Part shown: in pieces, positions 42,542-56,535 of the stretch
Layout: each line of letters starts with the position of its first letter
Position numbering within the stretch: the first letter of the stretch is position 1
Assembly: GCA_903830945.1 (NCBI GenBank)
Contig: CAIKVT010000081.1
Span: forward strand, 95,593-159,592
Length of the DNA stretch: 64,000 nucleotides
DNA from: an uncultured Elusimicrobia bacterium
GTDB lineage: Bacteria; Elusimicrobiota; Elusimicrobia; UBA1565; UBA9628
Direction: 5' to 3'
The notes under the pieces: generated by a model
What the model was told of the DNA's origin: nothing
Databases searched by the model: none
What the model saw: the letters and a program-made list of their open reading frames with translations, nothing else
Position numbers and translations under genes: made by a program

Positions 42542-42580
42542 AATCCGCTCAGACAGGCTGTGTGCCCGTCTGAGCGGATT
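42542..42580. terminator. Bidirectional terminator-type hairpin
   Basis: AATCCGCTCAGAC (42542-42554) pairs perfectly with GTCTGAGCGGATT (42568-42580): 13-bp stem, 13-nt loop, between two convergent genes. The flanks are only weakly T-rich. Confidence 0.7.
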
Positions 42581-42591
42581 CAGAGAAGGCC

Positions 42592-42852
42592 TCAGCTGTG
42601 TTTTTCGGCCTCCATGTAGGCCTGCTTGCCGGCTTTGAGGGCAGCTGTGATGGCGTCCTTCTTGTGCAGCCCATCTTCCTTAATCTGGGCCAGTAGGTCG
42701 CTGCCTCCCTCGCGTCTTTCCTTGAGCCAGTCCCCGATCTGCTCGCGGGTGTCTTTGCCGGCCTTGGGCGCTAAAAGGACGCCTAGGCCTGCACCGATGG
42801 CGGCGCCGACCATGAATAAAAACAGGCTCGAACCTCTATCTTCGCTCGACAT
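42592..42852 (-). CDS. YtxH-domain protein
   Basis: An 86-residue protein with an N-terminal helix (SSLFLFMVGAAIGAGLGVLL) followed by APKAGKDTREQIGDWLKERR and a Lys/Glu-rich helix: the YtxH family, general-stress membrane-associated proteins. The length is typical. It is separated from the convergent operon by the hairpin at 42542-42580. Confidence 0.85.
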   Translation of the reverse strand: MSSEDRGSSLFLFMVGAAIGAGLGVLLAPKAGKDTREQIGDWLKERREGGSDLLAQIKEDGLHKKDAITAALKAGKQAYMEAEKHS

Positions 42853-43146
42853 ATTATAATCCCCCTAAATCGCGCGGCGTGACGAATATACCGTCATTGT
42901 TATAACAGGTTGGCACGGGGCTGTCAAGGGTGACGACGCTCGTGAAACGAGCGGATTCCGGGCTTGAGCTCAGCCCGGATACACGCGACTTCCTCGGCGG
43001 TGCGCTCGGTTTCCAATCGCAGGGCGCTCTCGAAGTCTGACTTGAGGCGGTCCAGGGTTTCTGTCTGCCGCTGCCGCCGCCGGCGTGTGGAATATGGGTC
43101 GCGATGTATTGCGGAATCACTACCCTGTTGCCTTGGGGTGGATTAA

Positions 43147-44085
43147 ATGAATAAAATAGCTGACCATGGTGGGGAGGCTCACGTGAAACCAGAAGCGGCT
43201 TCGCAGAAGTTCGATGTGGTGCGTCTGGCCGACGGCCTGTTTAAGGTGAAACTCAACCAGGGTCGAGGTTTTTTCAAGGTCGGGGTTGAGAAGAAGCCCG
43301 GCGAAGCGAACTCCTTTTTCCTGGAGATCAACGGTTCTCGAAAGTTTGAGATCGGCAACGATTGTGACACCTGCCACTTCTGGTTCAAATGCTTGCATGA
43401 GCCGCGCCTCTCCCGTAAGGTCGTCAACCTTCCCAAGGCATTCCAGGTCGCACGGCCTTTGGATGAGACCATGGTCCAGGACCTGGCTCCTATCCTCGAG
43501 CTCCAGGAGAAGGGCGAGTTCGACGTCTTCGAGACCTCCATCAACCTCACCGGGCCGTACGACAGCGAGGACGAAGGCTCCTATTTCTTCAACAGCGAGT
43601 TCATGGACCTTTGGGATATCGCGGACCCGCGCGAGGAAGGACTGCTCTCGGGCTGGGAGCATTACGAGGCGCAGCGCCCCCGCATCTTTCGGCACCCGGA
43701 CAGCAATATCGTGGAAAGCCAGTATGATTTTGTCGTCCCTCTGGTCCCTCGCGGACTGCTCAAGGACGAGAACGTCAAGGTTTACCAGTCCATGATCGCC
43801 AACGGCGACCGGCCGCGGGTCCTGCTGCTGGGCCTCTACCATCGCGGCATCCCCGAGGTGGTTCGGCGCGGACGCAGCAAGATCCTGCACAGCTTCTTTG
43901 CGGGATTCGTCCTTGACGGCCATCACAAGCTGGCGGCCTACCGCCGTGCCGGGGTGCCGGCCAAATTCCTCGTGGTGCTCTCCCAGAAGGCCAGCAAGTA
44001 CTTCTTGCTGGGCGACGAGGGCGTCTCCCCCAAGCCCAAGTTCGAAGAGCGTCTCGCGGCTCTGGCCGCTCCGGCTCTCGGCTGA
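43147..44085 (+). CDS. ParB-like-fold protein with an N-terminal Cys cluster
   Basis: A 312-residue soluble protein. The C-terminal region carries SFFAGFVLDGHHKLAAYRRA followed by GVPAKFLVVLS, the DGHHKLAA motif of ParB/Srx-type domains (binding CTP or acting as nuclease/kinase in relatives). The N-terminal region has GNDCDTCHFWFKCLHEPRLS, a CxxC...C arrangement that may bind metal. Unlike true ParB there is no HTH and the motif is at the end. No clear ribosome binding site is seen. No partner is obvious. Function is unknown. Confidence 0.65.
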   Translation: MNKIADHGGEAHVKPEAASQKFDVVRLADGLFKVKLNQGRGFFKVGVEKKPGEANSFFLEINGSRKFEIGNDCDTCHFWFKCLHEPRLSRKVVNLPKAFQVARPLDETMVQDLAPILELQEKGEFDVFETSINLTGPYDSEDEGSYFFNSEFMDLWDIADPREEGLLSGWEHYEAQRPRIFRHPDSNIVESQYDFVVPLVPRGLLKDENVKVYQSMIANGDRPRVLLLGLYHRGIPEVVRRGRSKILHSFFAGFVLDGHHKLAAYRRAGVPAKFLVVLSQKASKYFLLGDEGVSPKPKFEERLAALAAPALG

Positions 44086-44166
44086 GTCCCATCAGTTCCC
44101 GCGCTCAGAAAAGGCTTGCGGATCCCTTGGCTCGGGGTTATACTTCGTAGACCCTTCGGCCAGGCA

Positions 44167-44204
44167 TAGGACTTCGGTCCTAACAGTGTATGGGCCCTTG
44201 GCCC
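44167..44204 (+). other. Two stable hairpins before the giant Gly-rich gene
   Basis: TAGGAC-TTCG-GTCCTA (44167-44182) is a UUCG-capped 6-bp hairpin; GGGCC-CTT-GGCCC (44192-44204) follows. They lie 38-75 nt before the ATG at 44242 and could be a leader structure or the terminator of the upstream gene. Confidence 0.4.
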
Positions 44205-44241
44205 CTGACCGGATGGGTCCAAAAGGAATACCCTGAGTGCT

Positions 44242-47496
<3,255 letters not shown>

Positions 47497-47531
47497 GATA
47501 AAATGTCGTGTGGTCGGGACCCGTTCGAAAT

Positions 47532-48737
47532 ATGATTTCCCGTTGCCCTAGCTGCGGCACTCAGGTCGACGACGACGACCAACAATGTCCCAAGTGCTAT
47601 TGGGATTTCGCGCAATTCAAGCATGTTCCGCCGCCGGATGCGGCGCCCCGCAAGGAAGTGGCGCCTGCTCCCGCACCTGTTCTCGCACCTGCTCCGGCGT
47701 CTCTGCCGACAACCCCTGGGCAATCGACGCCAGAGGAATTGTGGCCGATGCTGCCTGAAGTCAGCGGCCTAGCGATCCCGCAATTCGGGGGAAGACCCCA
47801 GCGTTCGTTTCCGGTTCCGGTGAAGAAGGAGTCCGAACCTTTGAGGCCGGCGGTTTCCGACCCCTCTGCGATACCGAAGGCGGAAGTCTCCCTGTCTAAG
47901 GGCCCGCAGTCCCTCGCTGAAAAGAAACCCGCAGAGCCACTCAAAATGGCACCGACTGCGAACATGTCCCAGTTGGGCCAGGCTGCGCACCTTCCGATCA
48001 CGGAGATTCATGGCTGGGGCAGCGTCGTCTCGCCCCGACCGGCAAAGCCTGGAGCCGGGCAGCCGGCGATGGTGAAGCCTGAGCCCGGCCGCGGGCGTTC
48101 CCCGTTGGTCAATCGTGTGACGACCGGCGTAGTCACCGCCGGCGTGGTCTTCGTCATCGCCACGCAGTTCGTGATGCGCTCCGATGTGCAAGTGGGCGGC
48201 AGTCGCATCAACCTGCCGACCTTCGCCAAGAATGCATGGCCTAGGTCGCTGCAACTGCCGATGCCGTCCACAAAAGGGGCCGAACAGCTCGGCGCTGTCA
48301 CATTGCTTGCCGACGCCGCTTTGTCGACTGCGGCCCCCCCCAGGCCGCAGGAGGAGGCCGCCCCGCGATGGATCTTCATTGGAGCCGCCTACGATCTTAT
48401 CACCCTGCGGCCCGTCCCTGCCGTGACCTTGACTTTCAGGGACGCTTACGGGAGCGTCTGCGGTGAGACCATGACCGGCAAGGACGGAAGCTACCGCATT
48501 GCGTTGGATCCGTTGTCCGATGCCGGTTATGTCCTGGTCGTCAATCATGCCGACTACCAGGAGAAGTACATCGACGAGATCAGCCCTTCCCTTAAAGAGG
48601 CCCCCCTGGAGCAGCGGCGTCAGCTTGCGAGCATGGCGGCGCGGGTTCGACCTTGGATAGGAAGCACGACACTGGCGGCCCGTCGAGATTTTGTGATGAT
48701 CCCTAAGAGTCCGACCCCTGCCGTGCCGAGCCGGTAG
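47532..48737 (+). CDS. Zinc-ribbon membrane protein with periplasmic carboxypeptidase-regulatory-like domain
   Basis: A 401-residue protein. An N-terminal zinc ribbon (CPSCGTQVDDDDQQCPKC) is followed by a Pro/Ala-rich disordered stretch (about 35-190), one membrane helix (TTGVVTAGVVFVIATQFVM, near 195-215), and a C-terminal beta-sandwich (YDLITLRPVPAVTLTFRDAY, GETMTGKDGSYRIAL) like carboxypeptidase regulatory domains. So the ribbon is cytoplasmic and the sandwich outside. The ATG at 47532 is chosen; TAAAAT at 47499-47504 may be the -10. It follows the pseudo-PP2C gene by 35 bp and may work with it. Confidence 0.65.
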   Translation: MISRCPSCGTQVDDDDQQCPKCYWDFAQFKHVPPPDAAPRKEVAPAPAPVLAPAPASLPTTPGQSTPEELWPMLPEVSGLAIPQFGGRPQRSFPVPVKKESEPLRPAVSDPSAIPKAEVSLSKGPQSLAEKKPAEPLKMAPTANMSQLGQAAHLPITEIHGWGSVVSPRPAKPGAGQPAMVKPEPGRGRSPLVNRVTTGVVTAGVVFVIATQFVMRSDVQVGGSRINLPTFAKNAWPRSLQLPMPSTKGAEQLGAVTLLADAALSTAAPPRPQEEAAPRWIFIGAAYDLITLRPVPAVTLTFRDAYGSVCGETMTGKDGSYRIALDPLSDAGYVLVVNHADYQEKYIDEISPSLKEAPLEQRRQLASMAARVRPWIGSTTLAARRDFVMIPKSPTPAVPSR

Positions 48738-48744
48738 GCGGGTC

Positions 48745-50097
48745 TCAGCGGCGGCAGGCCTCTTCCACGTCGTGGATCTCTTTGGGTACATCTGTGAGAT
48801 TGCGCGCCGGGCCGCGCGCCGTGATGAGGATGTCGTCCTCGATGCGTACTCCCCCGAAATCCAGGAAGCGCTCCGCGCGGCCGAAGTCCACCGAGGTCCT
48901 GTGCTTGCGTCGGTTGGCCGCATCGTGCAGCAGCGCACCGATGAAATAGAGCCCGGGTTCCACCGTGATCACGAAGCCGGGCTCGAGCTTGGCCACGAAG
49001 CGCACAGTGAACTTGAATGGATTGCGCAGCTTGCGCTTGCGCCCGCCGGGGGTGTCGTGGACGTCAAGCCCCATCATGTGGGAGAGTCCGTGCGGGTAGA
49101 AGAGCCGCACGGCCCCGTTCTCCACCAGACCGTCGGTGTCGCCGCGCAGGATGCGCAGGGATTTAAGACCTTCGGCCATGACCCGCATGGAATGCCGATG
49201 CAGATCGGAGGAGCGTAGGCCGGGTCGGGCCAAGGCGATGCACTCATTCTGGGCCTGCAGGACGATTGAGTAGACCTCTTTCTGCCGCGTGGTGAAGACT
49301 CCGCTGACCGGGAAGGTGCGCGTGATGTCCGCCGCGTAGCCGCGGCATTCTGCGCCCGCGTCGAGCAATAGGAGGTCTCCGGCGCGCATGCGGGCGTCGT
49401 TGCGGTGGTAATGCAGGACCGCGGCGTTGGTGCCGGAAGCGGCGATAGTGGGGAAGGCCAGCAGGGGCAGACCCGCTTTGCGGCATTCGGCTTCAAAGAT
49501 CGCCTGGGCCGCGTACTCGAACTGTCCCGGCCGTGCTGCCCGCATCACCGCGCGGTGCGCGTGGGCGGTTGCCGCGCTGGCGCGCTCGATGAGCGCCAGC
49601 TCGCCAGGCGTCTTGCAAGCGCGCAGCTCGCAGAGGGCTTCGTCGAGGGCGCTCGGCGCGGCGCGCAGGCCTTGGAGGGCCTGGCGATGGATCTTGACCG
49701 TGGCTTTGTCGGCGTAGATGTTGCGATAGCCTCTGCGGGCGAGGCGCAGCTCCTTGGGCAGCGTGTCGGCATAGGCGACGCGCTCCACCCCGTAAAGACG
49801 CCGGGCCTCGGCGGGTCCGGGGACATGGCCGAGCCAGACCCGATGCTCGTTGTCGATGCGCGGCATGAAGAGGGTCTGGCGGCCCCGGCGCGGGTCGATG
49901 AGTAGGACGCAGCCGGGCTCGTCTACGCCGCAGAGATAGAGGAAATTCGATTGCTGCCGGAACTCGTAGTCCGTGTCCGCGTTGCGCGCCACGCTCTCTC
50001 CTCCCGAGAGCAGGATGAGTCCGTCCGGGAGCCTGCGCGCCAAGGCGCGGCGGTGGGCGAGATAGTGGCTCGTGGATTTCTTTTGGTCTGGGTTCAT
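48745..50097 (-). CDS. pepP: Xaa-Pro aminopeptidase (M24B)
   Basis: A 450-residue cytoplasmic metallopeptidase that removes N-terminal residues before proline. An AMP_N domain (1-170; SNFLYLCGVDEPGCVLLID) is followed by the pita-bread domain with all five metal ligands visible: Asp in LLLDAGAECRGYAADITRTF (two Asp), His in YPHGLSHMMGLDVHD, Glu in VITVEPGLYF and Glu in GGVRIEDDILIT. Length equals that of E. coli PepP (441). It is convergent with the zinc-ribbon gene and stands alone. Confidence 0.93.
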   Translation of the reverse strand: MNPDQKKSTSHYLAHRRALARRLPDGLILLSGGESVARNADTDYEFRQQSNFLYLCGVDEPGCVLLIDPRRGRQTLFMPRIDNEHRVWLGHVPGPAEARRLYGVERVAYADTLPKELRLARRGYRNIYADKATVKIHRQALQGLRAAPSALDEALCELRACKTPGELALIERASAATAHAHRAVMRAARPGQFEYAAQAIFEAECRKAGLPLLAFPTIAASGTNAAVLHYHRNDARMRAGDLLLLDAGAECRGYAADITRTFPVSGVFTTRQKEVYSIVLQAQNECIALARPGLRSSDLHRHSMRVMAEGLKSLRILRGDTDGLVENGAVRLFYPHGLSHMMGLDVHDTPGGRKRKLRNPFKFTVRFVAKLEPGFVITVEPGLYFIGALLHDAANRRKHRTSVDFGRAERFLDFGGVRIEDDILITARGPARNLTDVPKEIHDVEEACRR

Positions 50098-50141
50098 GGG
50101 CCGATTTTATATCATTCTCCTTGCGTATGACAAACGTGGTT

Positions 50142-50200
50142 TGCTAAAATAATTTTGGAAGCCACCGCCCCTCAACACGAACGGCAGCATGAGGTGGCTT
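50142..50200 (+). promoter_or_regulatory. Extended -10 element and leader hairpin
   Basis: TGC-TAAAAT (50142-50150) would start a transcript near 50157. Its first bases contain AAGCCACC (50159-50166) pairing with GGTGGCTT, followed by TCTTCATTTT. This could be an attenuator or a short RNA upstream of the MscS gene. Confidence 0.3.
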
Positions 50201-50294
50201 TCTTCATTTTCGGCAGAGTAGTCCCAAAGGCTATAGGTCCAAAATCGACACGCCCTCTAGGACCTTGGGCCCCGACAACGAAGGCTTTCGCGAG

Positions 50295-50300
50295 TATAAT
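50295..50300 (+). promoter_or_regulatory. Perfect -10 hexamer just before the MscS gene
   Basis: TATAAT at 50295-50300, with CCGACA at 50272-50277 (17-bp spacer). The predicted start (about 50307) coincides with the ATG at 50308, so the mRNA could be leaderless. Confidence 0.4.
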
Positions 50301-50307
50301 CTTTCCA

Positions 50308-52124
50308 ATGCCCATGAATTGGCGTCCCTATCTGGCCGCAGGCCTGGCTATTTTGATGGCGGCTCCGGGTCCGGCTTTCGCGGGCCAGGTCATTGCCGCG
50401 GTCCCGCCGTCGGCGTCTCAGGCCATGGTCAGAGGGACGTTCGGCCTGGGTGGAACGCAGGCCGCTTCGGGTCTCTTCCGTGAAATGAATCGCGGGTCCC
50501 TTTCCGGTCGCTTGCAGGCGGCGACGCTTCTGACGTCTCCGGTCACGGTCCTGGTCGCACCCGCGCTTTCGCCCGTTTCTCTCAGCGTCGTCGCGGCTTC
50601 TCCCAGCGCGGCTTTAAAGACACCGGCGGCTCCGGGCGTCTTGTCGGGAGCGTCGGCGAAACTCGCAGAGGCGAAGTCCGCTCTCGCCTCCGGTGACGAG
50701 GCCGGCGGAGCCAGGGTCGCGCCGGACTCGACTGCGGCCAAGGGGACCTGGGACGCCTTCTGGTCGCGCAGCCGGCCGGCGCCCGCTGACCCGGTGCTCT
50801 TCACCGACGCCGGGGCTTGCCGCCTTGTGCCGCTGGCCGCCCACCAGGCCGTCCCGCAAGCCAAGGCCGTCATCCCCGTCTCCGGACCTATCCAGACTCC
50901 CCGGCCGTATCGCCAGTTGCTCGCGCCGCTGGCTCTGGCTGCGGCCTGGGGCGCCACGCGCTTCTCCTTGGCCTCGCGGTTGCCTGGTTTGTGGATCAAG
51001 GTCGCGCCTTATGTGAGCGGCGCGGGCATCCTGCTGGCGAGCTACGCTGTCAATGGCTTGGCCCGCCGCGCCGTAGGGGCATTGGCCAAACGCCTGCACT
51101 GGAAGCCCGGGACCGTGATGGCCGCGCGCCTGGCGACGAGCGTGGCGGTCTACGCGACGGGCGGCGCCCTGGCCCTGCACGCCATGGGGGTTCCGACCGC
51201 CGCCTTGCTCGCCACCTTCGGAATCGGCGGCGTGGCCATGACCATGGCGGCCAAGGATTTCATCGGGAACTTCCTGGAAGGCGTCAGGATGCTGCTCAAC
51301 CATCCGTTCGTCATCGGCGACCGGATCCGGATCGGCGCGCAGGACTCCACGGTCCGGGACATGGACCTGCGGTATCTCTCGCTGGCCCGCGCCGACGGCG
51401 CGGTCACCATGATGACCTACTCTCAGCTCTCCGAGAAGGCCGTGACCGTCTTCCGGGAGTACACCCAGAGCGCGTGGCCCGGCGCGGAGACGGGGCTGCG
51501 TGCCCTGCTGACGGCCTCGGGTCGCCTGGCGTCCCGGCAGAGCCTGGTCAAGGCGTCCTTGTGGACCGTCCTGGGCTTGGGCGTAGTCGTGTTCCTTCCC
51601 TTTTTCCCAGCCCTGTTGCCGCTTCATGTTTTGACGGCCGCCTGGAGCTGGGTGCCATACGCCAAGGGCGTGGCGATCATGCTCGCGGCGCACTTCCTGC
51701 AGAAGGGTGTGACCGGCTTCCTCCGCCGCTTGGCCCAGGACCGTGGCTGGCGGCCGCAGTCGGTGGTGGTCCTCAAACTCGGTGTGCAGCTCGGCCTCTA
51801 TCTGGCGGGCGGCGCCCTGGCCTTGCATTTCTTAGGCATGACCTGGTCGGCCCTGCTCAAGAGCCTGGGCGCGACCTCCATCGCCGTCGGCTGGGCTTCG
51901 GCGGACATCATTGGAAACCTCATCCAGGGCTTCTGGATACTGACCAGCCATCCTTTCACGATCGGGGATGAGCTCGAAATCGGATCCGTATCGGGCCAGG
52001 TCGCGGATATGAACCTCAGTTGCGTCGTTCTGAAGCATCCGGACAATAGCCATACCTTGGTCCCCTACGCGGTGCTCAAGGCCTCGTCGTTCACCGTTCT
52101 TGCCAGGGCTGCGGGCCGCGTCCA

Positions 52125-52128
<4 letters not shown>
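50308..52128 (+). CDS. Tandem MscS-type mechanosensitive channel protein
   Basis: A 606-residue protein with a signal-like N-terminus ([19 protein letters not shown]), an Ala-rich region, and two successive MscS modules. Module 1: helices, [20 protein letters not shown] (TM3-like) and [19 protein letters not shown] (beta domain). Module 2: helices, [20 protein letters not shown] and [20 protein letters not shown]. Classical MscS has one such unit, so this looks like an internal duplication; both TM3-like helices keep the small-residue packing pattern. It protects against osmotic downshock in relatives. Its stop overlaps the typA start as GTGA. Confidence 0.85.
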
Positions 52129-53969
<1,841 letters not shown>

Positions 53970-54005
53970 CCGACGCCACTGGTCTTAACTGTGCCCAGAC
54001 TCTAG

Positions 54006-54992
54006 ATGCCTTCCTGGTCCCGGGACTCCGAAGAGGATTGGGTCGACGGTCTTAAGGTCCCCCCCCGGCGCAAATACGCCAAGCGGGCGATCACGGGCCA
54101 GGCGGTCGAGCTGGCGGCGCAGGACGGCAACGCCACGGTCGCCGAGATATTCCCCAACCAGGCCGCGGTGCGCTTCGACGGCGGCGCGGCGCGCCGCCTG
54201 TGCGGCTACCGGATGCGGTCGCTGGCTTTCGGAGGAAACTCGCGCGAGCGCTCGCCGGTCTGCGTGGGCGACCGGGTCCGGGTCTCTGGGGCGGTCATCG
54301 TGGGGCGCTGCGTGCGGCGCAACCGGCTCATCCGTTCGGCGCCCAATTCGCGTGATCCTCTGCTGCACGTGATCGCGGCGAACATCGATCGCCTGGTGGT
54401 GGTGGCGGCCGCGCGCGAGCCGAACTTCTCTGCGGGCATCGTGGACCGTTTCCTGGTGGCGGCCTCATCCCAGGGCATCGCCGCCGTGCTCTGCGTGAAC
54501 AAGACGGACCTGCTCGAGCCCGGGGCCGAGAAGACCTGGTCACATTACCCCGCGGCCGGCGTGGCGCTCGTGGAGTGCAGCGCGCGCAGCGGCTCAGGCG
54601 CGGAGAGTCTGGCCGAGATGCTGCGCGGCAAGACCGCGGCCTTCTGCGGCCATTCGGGCGTGGGAAAGACCTCACTGCTGCGGCGCCTGCTGGGAGACGA
54701 GGGCTTCGGCCGCGTGGGAGAGCTCTCCGGCGCTACCGGCATGGGACGCCACACCACGACGGGAGCCGTGCTGCTGCCCGCGGCCGATGGTTCGGTCTGG
54801 ATAGACACGCCGGGCATCATGAACTTTGCTCTAGTCGGGGTGGAGCGCGCCGGGCTTCTCCAGCATTTTTCTGAGCTGGCTCAGGCGGCGGCGCGCTGTC
54901 CGCAGGGCTGCCTCCACGACGCGGAGCCGGGATGCGCGCTGAACGGCATGGCGCGCCTGCGCAGTTACCGGCAGATCTTGGGCTCGCTGTGA
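54006..54992 (+). CDS. rsgA: Small-subunit ribosome-biogenesis GTPase RsgA
   Basis: A 328-residue circularly permuted GTPase that acts in late 30S assembly. An N-terminal OB-fold is followed by the permuted GTPase motifs in the order G4 (CVNKTDLL), G1 (GHSGVGKTSLLRRLLG), G2/G3 (TTTGAVLLPAADGSVWIDTP, G3 DTPG). The C-terminal zinc finger CPQGCLHDAEPGC is complete. It starts 36 bp after typA on the same strand, so the two ribosome GTPases are probably in one operon. Confidence 0.95.
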   Translation: MPSWSRDSEEDWVDGLKVPPRRKYAKRAITGQAVELAAQDGNATVAEIFPNQAAVRFDGGAARRLCGYRMRSLAFGGNSRERSPVCVGDRVRVSGAVIVGRCVRRNRLIRSAPNSRDPLLHVIAANIDRLVVVAAAREPNFSAGIVDRFLVAASSQGIAAVLCVNKTDLLEPGAEKTWSHYPAAGVALVECSARSGSGAESLAEMLRGKTAAFCGHSGVGKTSLLRRLLGDEGFGRVGELSGATGMGRHTTTGAVLLPAADGSVWIDTPGIMNFALVGVERAGLLQHFSELAQAAARCPQGCLHDAEPGCALNGMARLRSYRQILGSL

Positions 54993-54993
54993 G

Positions 54994-56466
54994 CTAGAGC
55001 TCGCTTTCCAGGGCGTCCGCCACGCTCTGCAGGATCTTGATCCGGGCCCAGCGCTTGTCGTTGCCCTCTACGAGCACCCACGGCGCATGCTCCGTGCTGG
55101 TGCGCTCGATCATCTCGCAGGCCGCGGCCTCGTAGGCGTCCCATTTGGCCCGGTTGCGCCAGTCCTCTTCCGTGATCTTGTATTGCTTATACGGAGTCAC
55201 CTGCCGGTCCTTGAACCGTCGCAGCTGCTCGTCGGCGCTGAGCGCGATCCAGAACTTGCGCACGATGATGCCGGACTCGGCCATCTGCTCCTCGAAGGCG
55301 TTGATCTCCGCGTAGGCGCGCCGCCATTCCTGAGGCAAGGCAAAGCCCTCCACACGCTCCACCAGGACCCGGCCGTACCAGGTCCGGTCGTAGAGCGCGA
55401 CCCGGCCCACGCGCGGCAGATCGCGCCAGAAGCGCCATAGATATGGCCGCGCCCGCTCTTCATCGGACGGCGCGGCCACGGAGTCCACGCGGAAAAGCCG
55501 CGCGTCCATGGCCTGGGTGAGCCTGCGGATCGCCCCACCCTTGCCCGCCGCGTCCGGCCCCTCGAAAGCCAGAGTCAGGGAGCGGCCCTTCTTGCGCAGG
55601 CACCGGGTCATTGTCCCGATGCGATTCTGCAGCTTCTCCAGCTTCTTGTCGAAGGCATCAGCGTCGAGCTTGAGCCCCAGGTCCAGCTTGCGGATGACGC
55701 TGTTGGCTCTTGGCTTGGAATGGTCCGCTTTATGCTCCGGTTTGCCCGCGCTGCGCGATTGCTCCAGGCGTTGCCGCAGGGCGTCGAGGATGATGCGCGT
55801 GGCCGTGAGATTGCGGTAGCGCCGGTCGGTGGCCTCCACGATGTGCCAGGGCGCATCCCCCGTCGATGTCTTCATGAGGGAGTGCTCGCAGACCTCCCGG
55901 AACTTATCGTAGCGCTTGTGGAACCTCCAGTCCTGCTTGGTCACCCGCCATCGCGTCTCCGGTTCGGCTTCCAGATTCTTAAAACGCCGGCGTTGTTCGG
56001 ATTTTGAGATATGGAACCAGAGCTTAACCAATAGGACCCTTTCGGCTGCGAGCATGCGCTCGAAGTCCACGATCTGGTCGAGGCGTTGGTCCAGTTCGGC
56101 CTGGCCCGTCTTCTTGCAGACCCGGTCTATGATGGGGTTCGAGTACCAGGAGGTCAGCAGGATGGCGGCCTTGCGCTTGGGCGGCAGGATGCGCCAGAAG
56201 CGCCAGAAAAAAGGCCGCTCGCGCTCCTCATCGGTCGGCTTGCCCCAGGCGTGCACCGCCACGCCGCGCGCGTCGAGCCATTCCAGGAGCTGGTTGGTAA
56301 ACTCCGTCTTGCCCGCGCCCTCCACGCCTCCGATGAGCAGGGCCAAGGAGAAATCCGAGCCGGCCAGGGCCCGCTGGGCTTCCAGGAGGGCCGTGCGCAG
56401 CTTGGGTTCCTGGCGCTTGTAATCCGCCTTTTCCAGATGATTGCCGACTTCCGCTGTCTCGAACAT
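54994..56466 (-). CDS. pap: Two-domain PPK2-type polyphosphate:AMP phosphotransferase
   Basis: A 490-residue enzyme of two PPK2 domains that moves phosphate between polyphosphate and AMP. Domain 2 is intact: Walker A EGPDAAGKGGAIRRL, lid residues near SDEERARPYLWRFWRDLPR, Walker B DRTWYGRVLVERVEG. Domain 1 keeps Walker A (GVEGAGKTEF) but the Walker B position reads LTSWYSNPIIDR, lacking the leading Asp-Arg, as usual for the non-catalytic half of this class. It is convergent with rsgA, 1 bp apart. Confidence 0.9.
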   Translation of the reverse strand: MFETAEVGNHLEKADYKRQEPKLRTALLEAQRALAGSDFSLALLIGGVEGAGKTEFTNQLLEWLDARGVAVHAWGKPTDEERERPFFWRFWRILPPKRKAAILLTSWYSNPIIDRVCKKTGQAELDQRLDQIVDFERMLAAERVLLVKLWFHISKSEQRRRFKNLEAEPETRWRVTKQDWRFHKRYDKFREVCEHSLMKTSTGDAPWHIVEATDRRYRNLTATRIILDALRQRLEQSRSAGKPEHKADHSKPRANSVIRKLDLGLKLDADAFDKKLEKLQNRIGTMTRCLRKKGRSLTLAFEGPDAAGKGGAIRRLTQAMDARLFRVDSVAAPSDEERARPYLWRFWRDLPRVGRVALYDRTWYGRVLVERVEGFALPQEWRRAYAEINAFEEQMAESGIIVRKFWIALSADEQLRRFKDRQVTPYKQYKITEEDWRNRAKWDAYEAAACEMIERTSTEHAPWVLVEGNDKRWARIKILQSVADALESEL

Positions 56467-56535
56467 GAGGTGCCCTCCTGGATCCGCTATCTTACCAAAG
56501 AAAGCGCCTGGGAGGGTTGAAGGTCGAAAGAGCAG

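Noticed and set aside
42924..43130. Minus-strand frame with charged helix-like peptide (RLKSDFESALRLETERTAEE)
   Set aside because: It looks coding by composition but has no start codon after the preceding stop and no family; it may be the remnant of a gene, too uncertain to annotate.
55164..55200. Third copy of the ATACGGAG-type motif near 55190
   Set aside because: TTATACGGAGTCACC lies inside the PPK2 coding sequence and matches only a short part of the motif.
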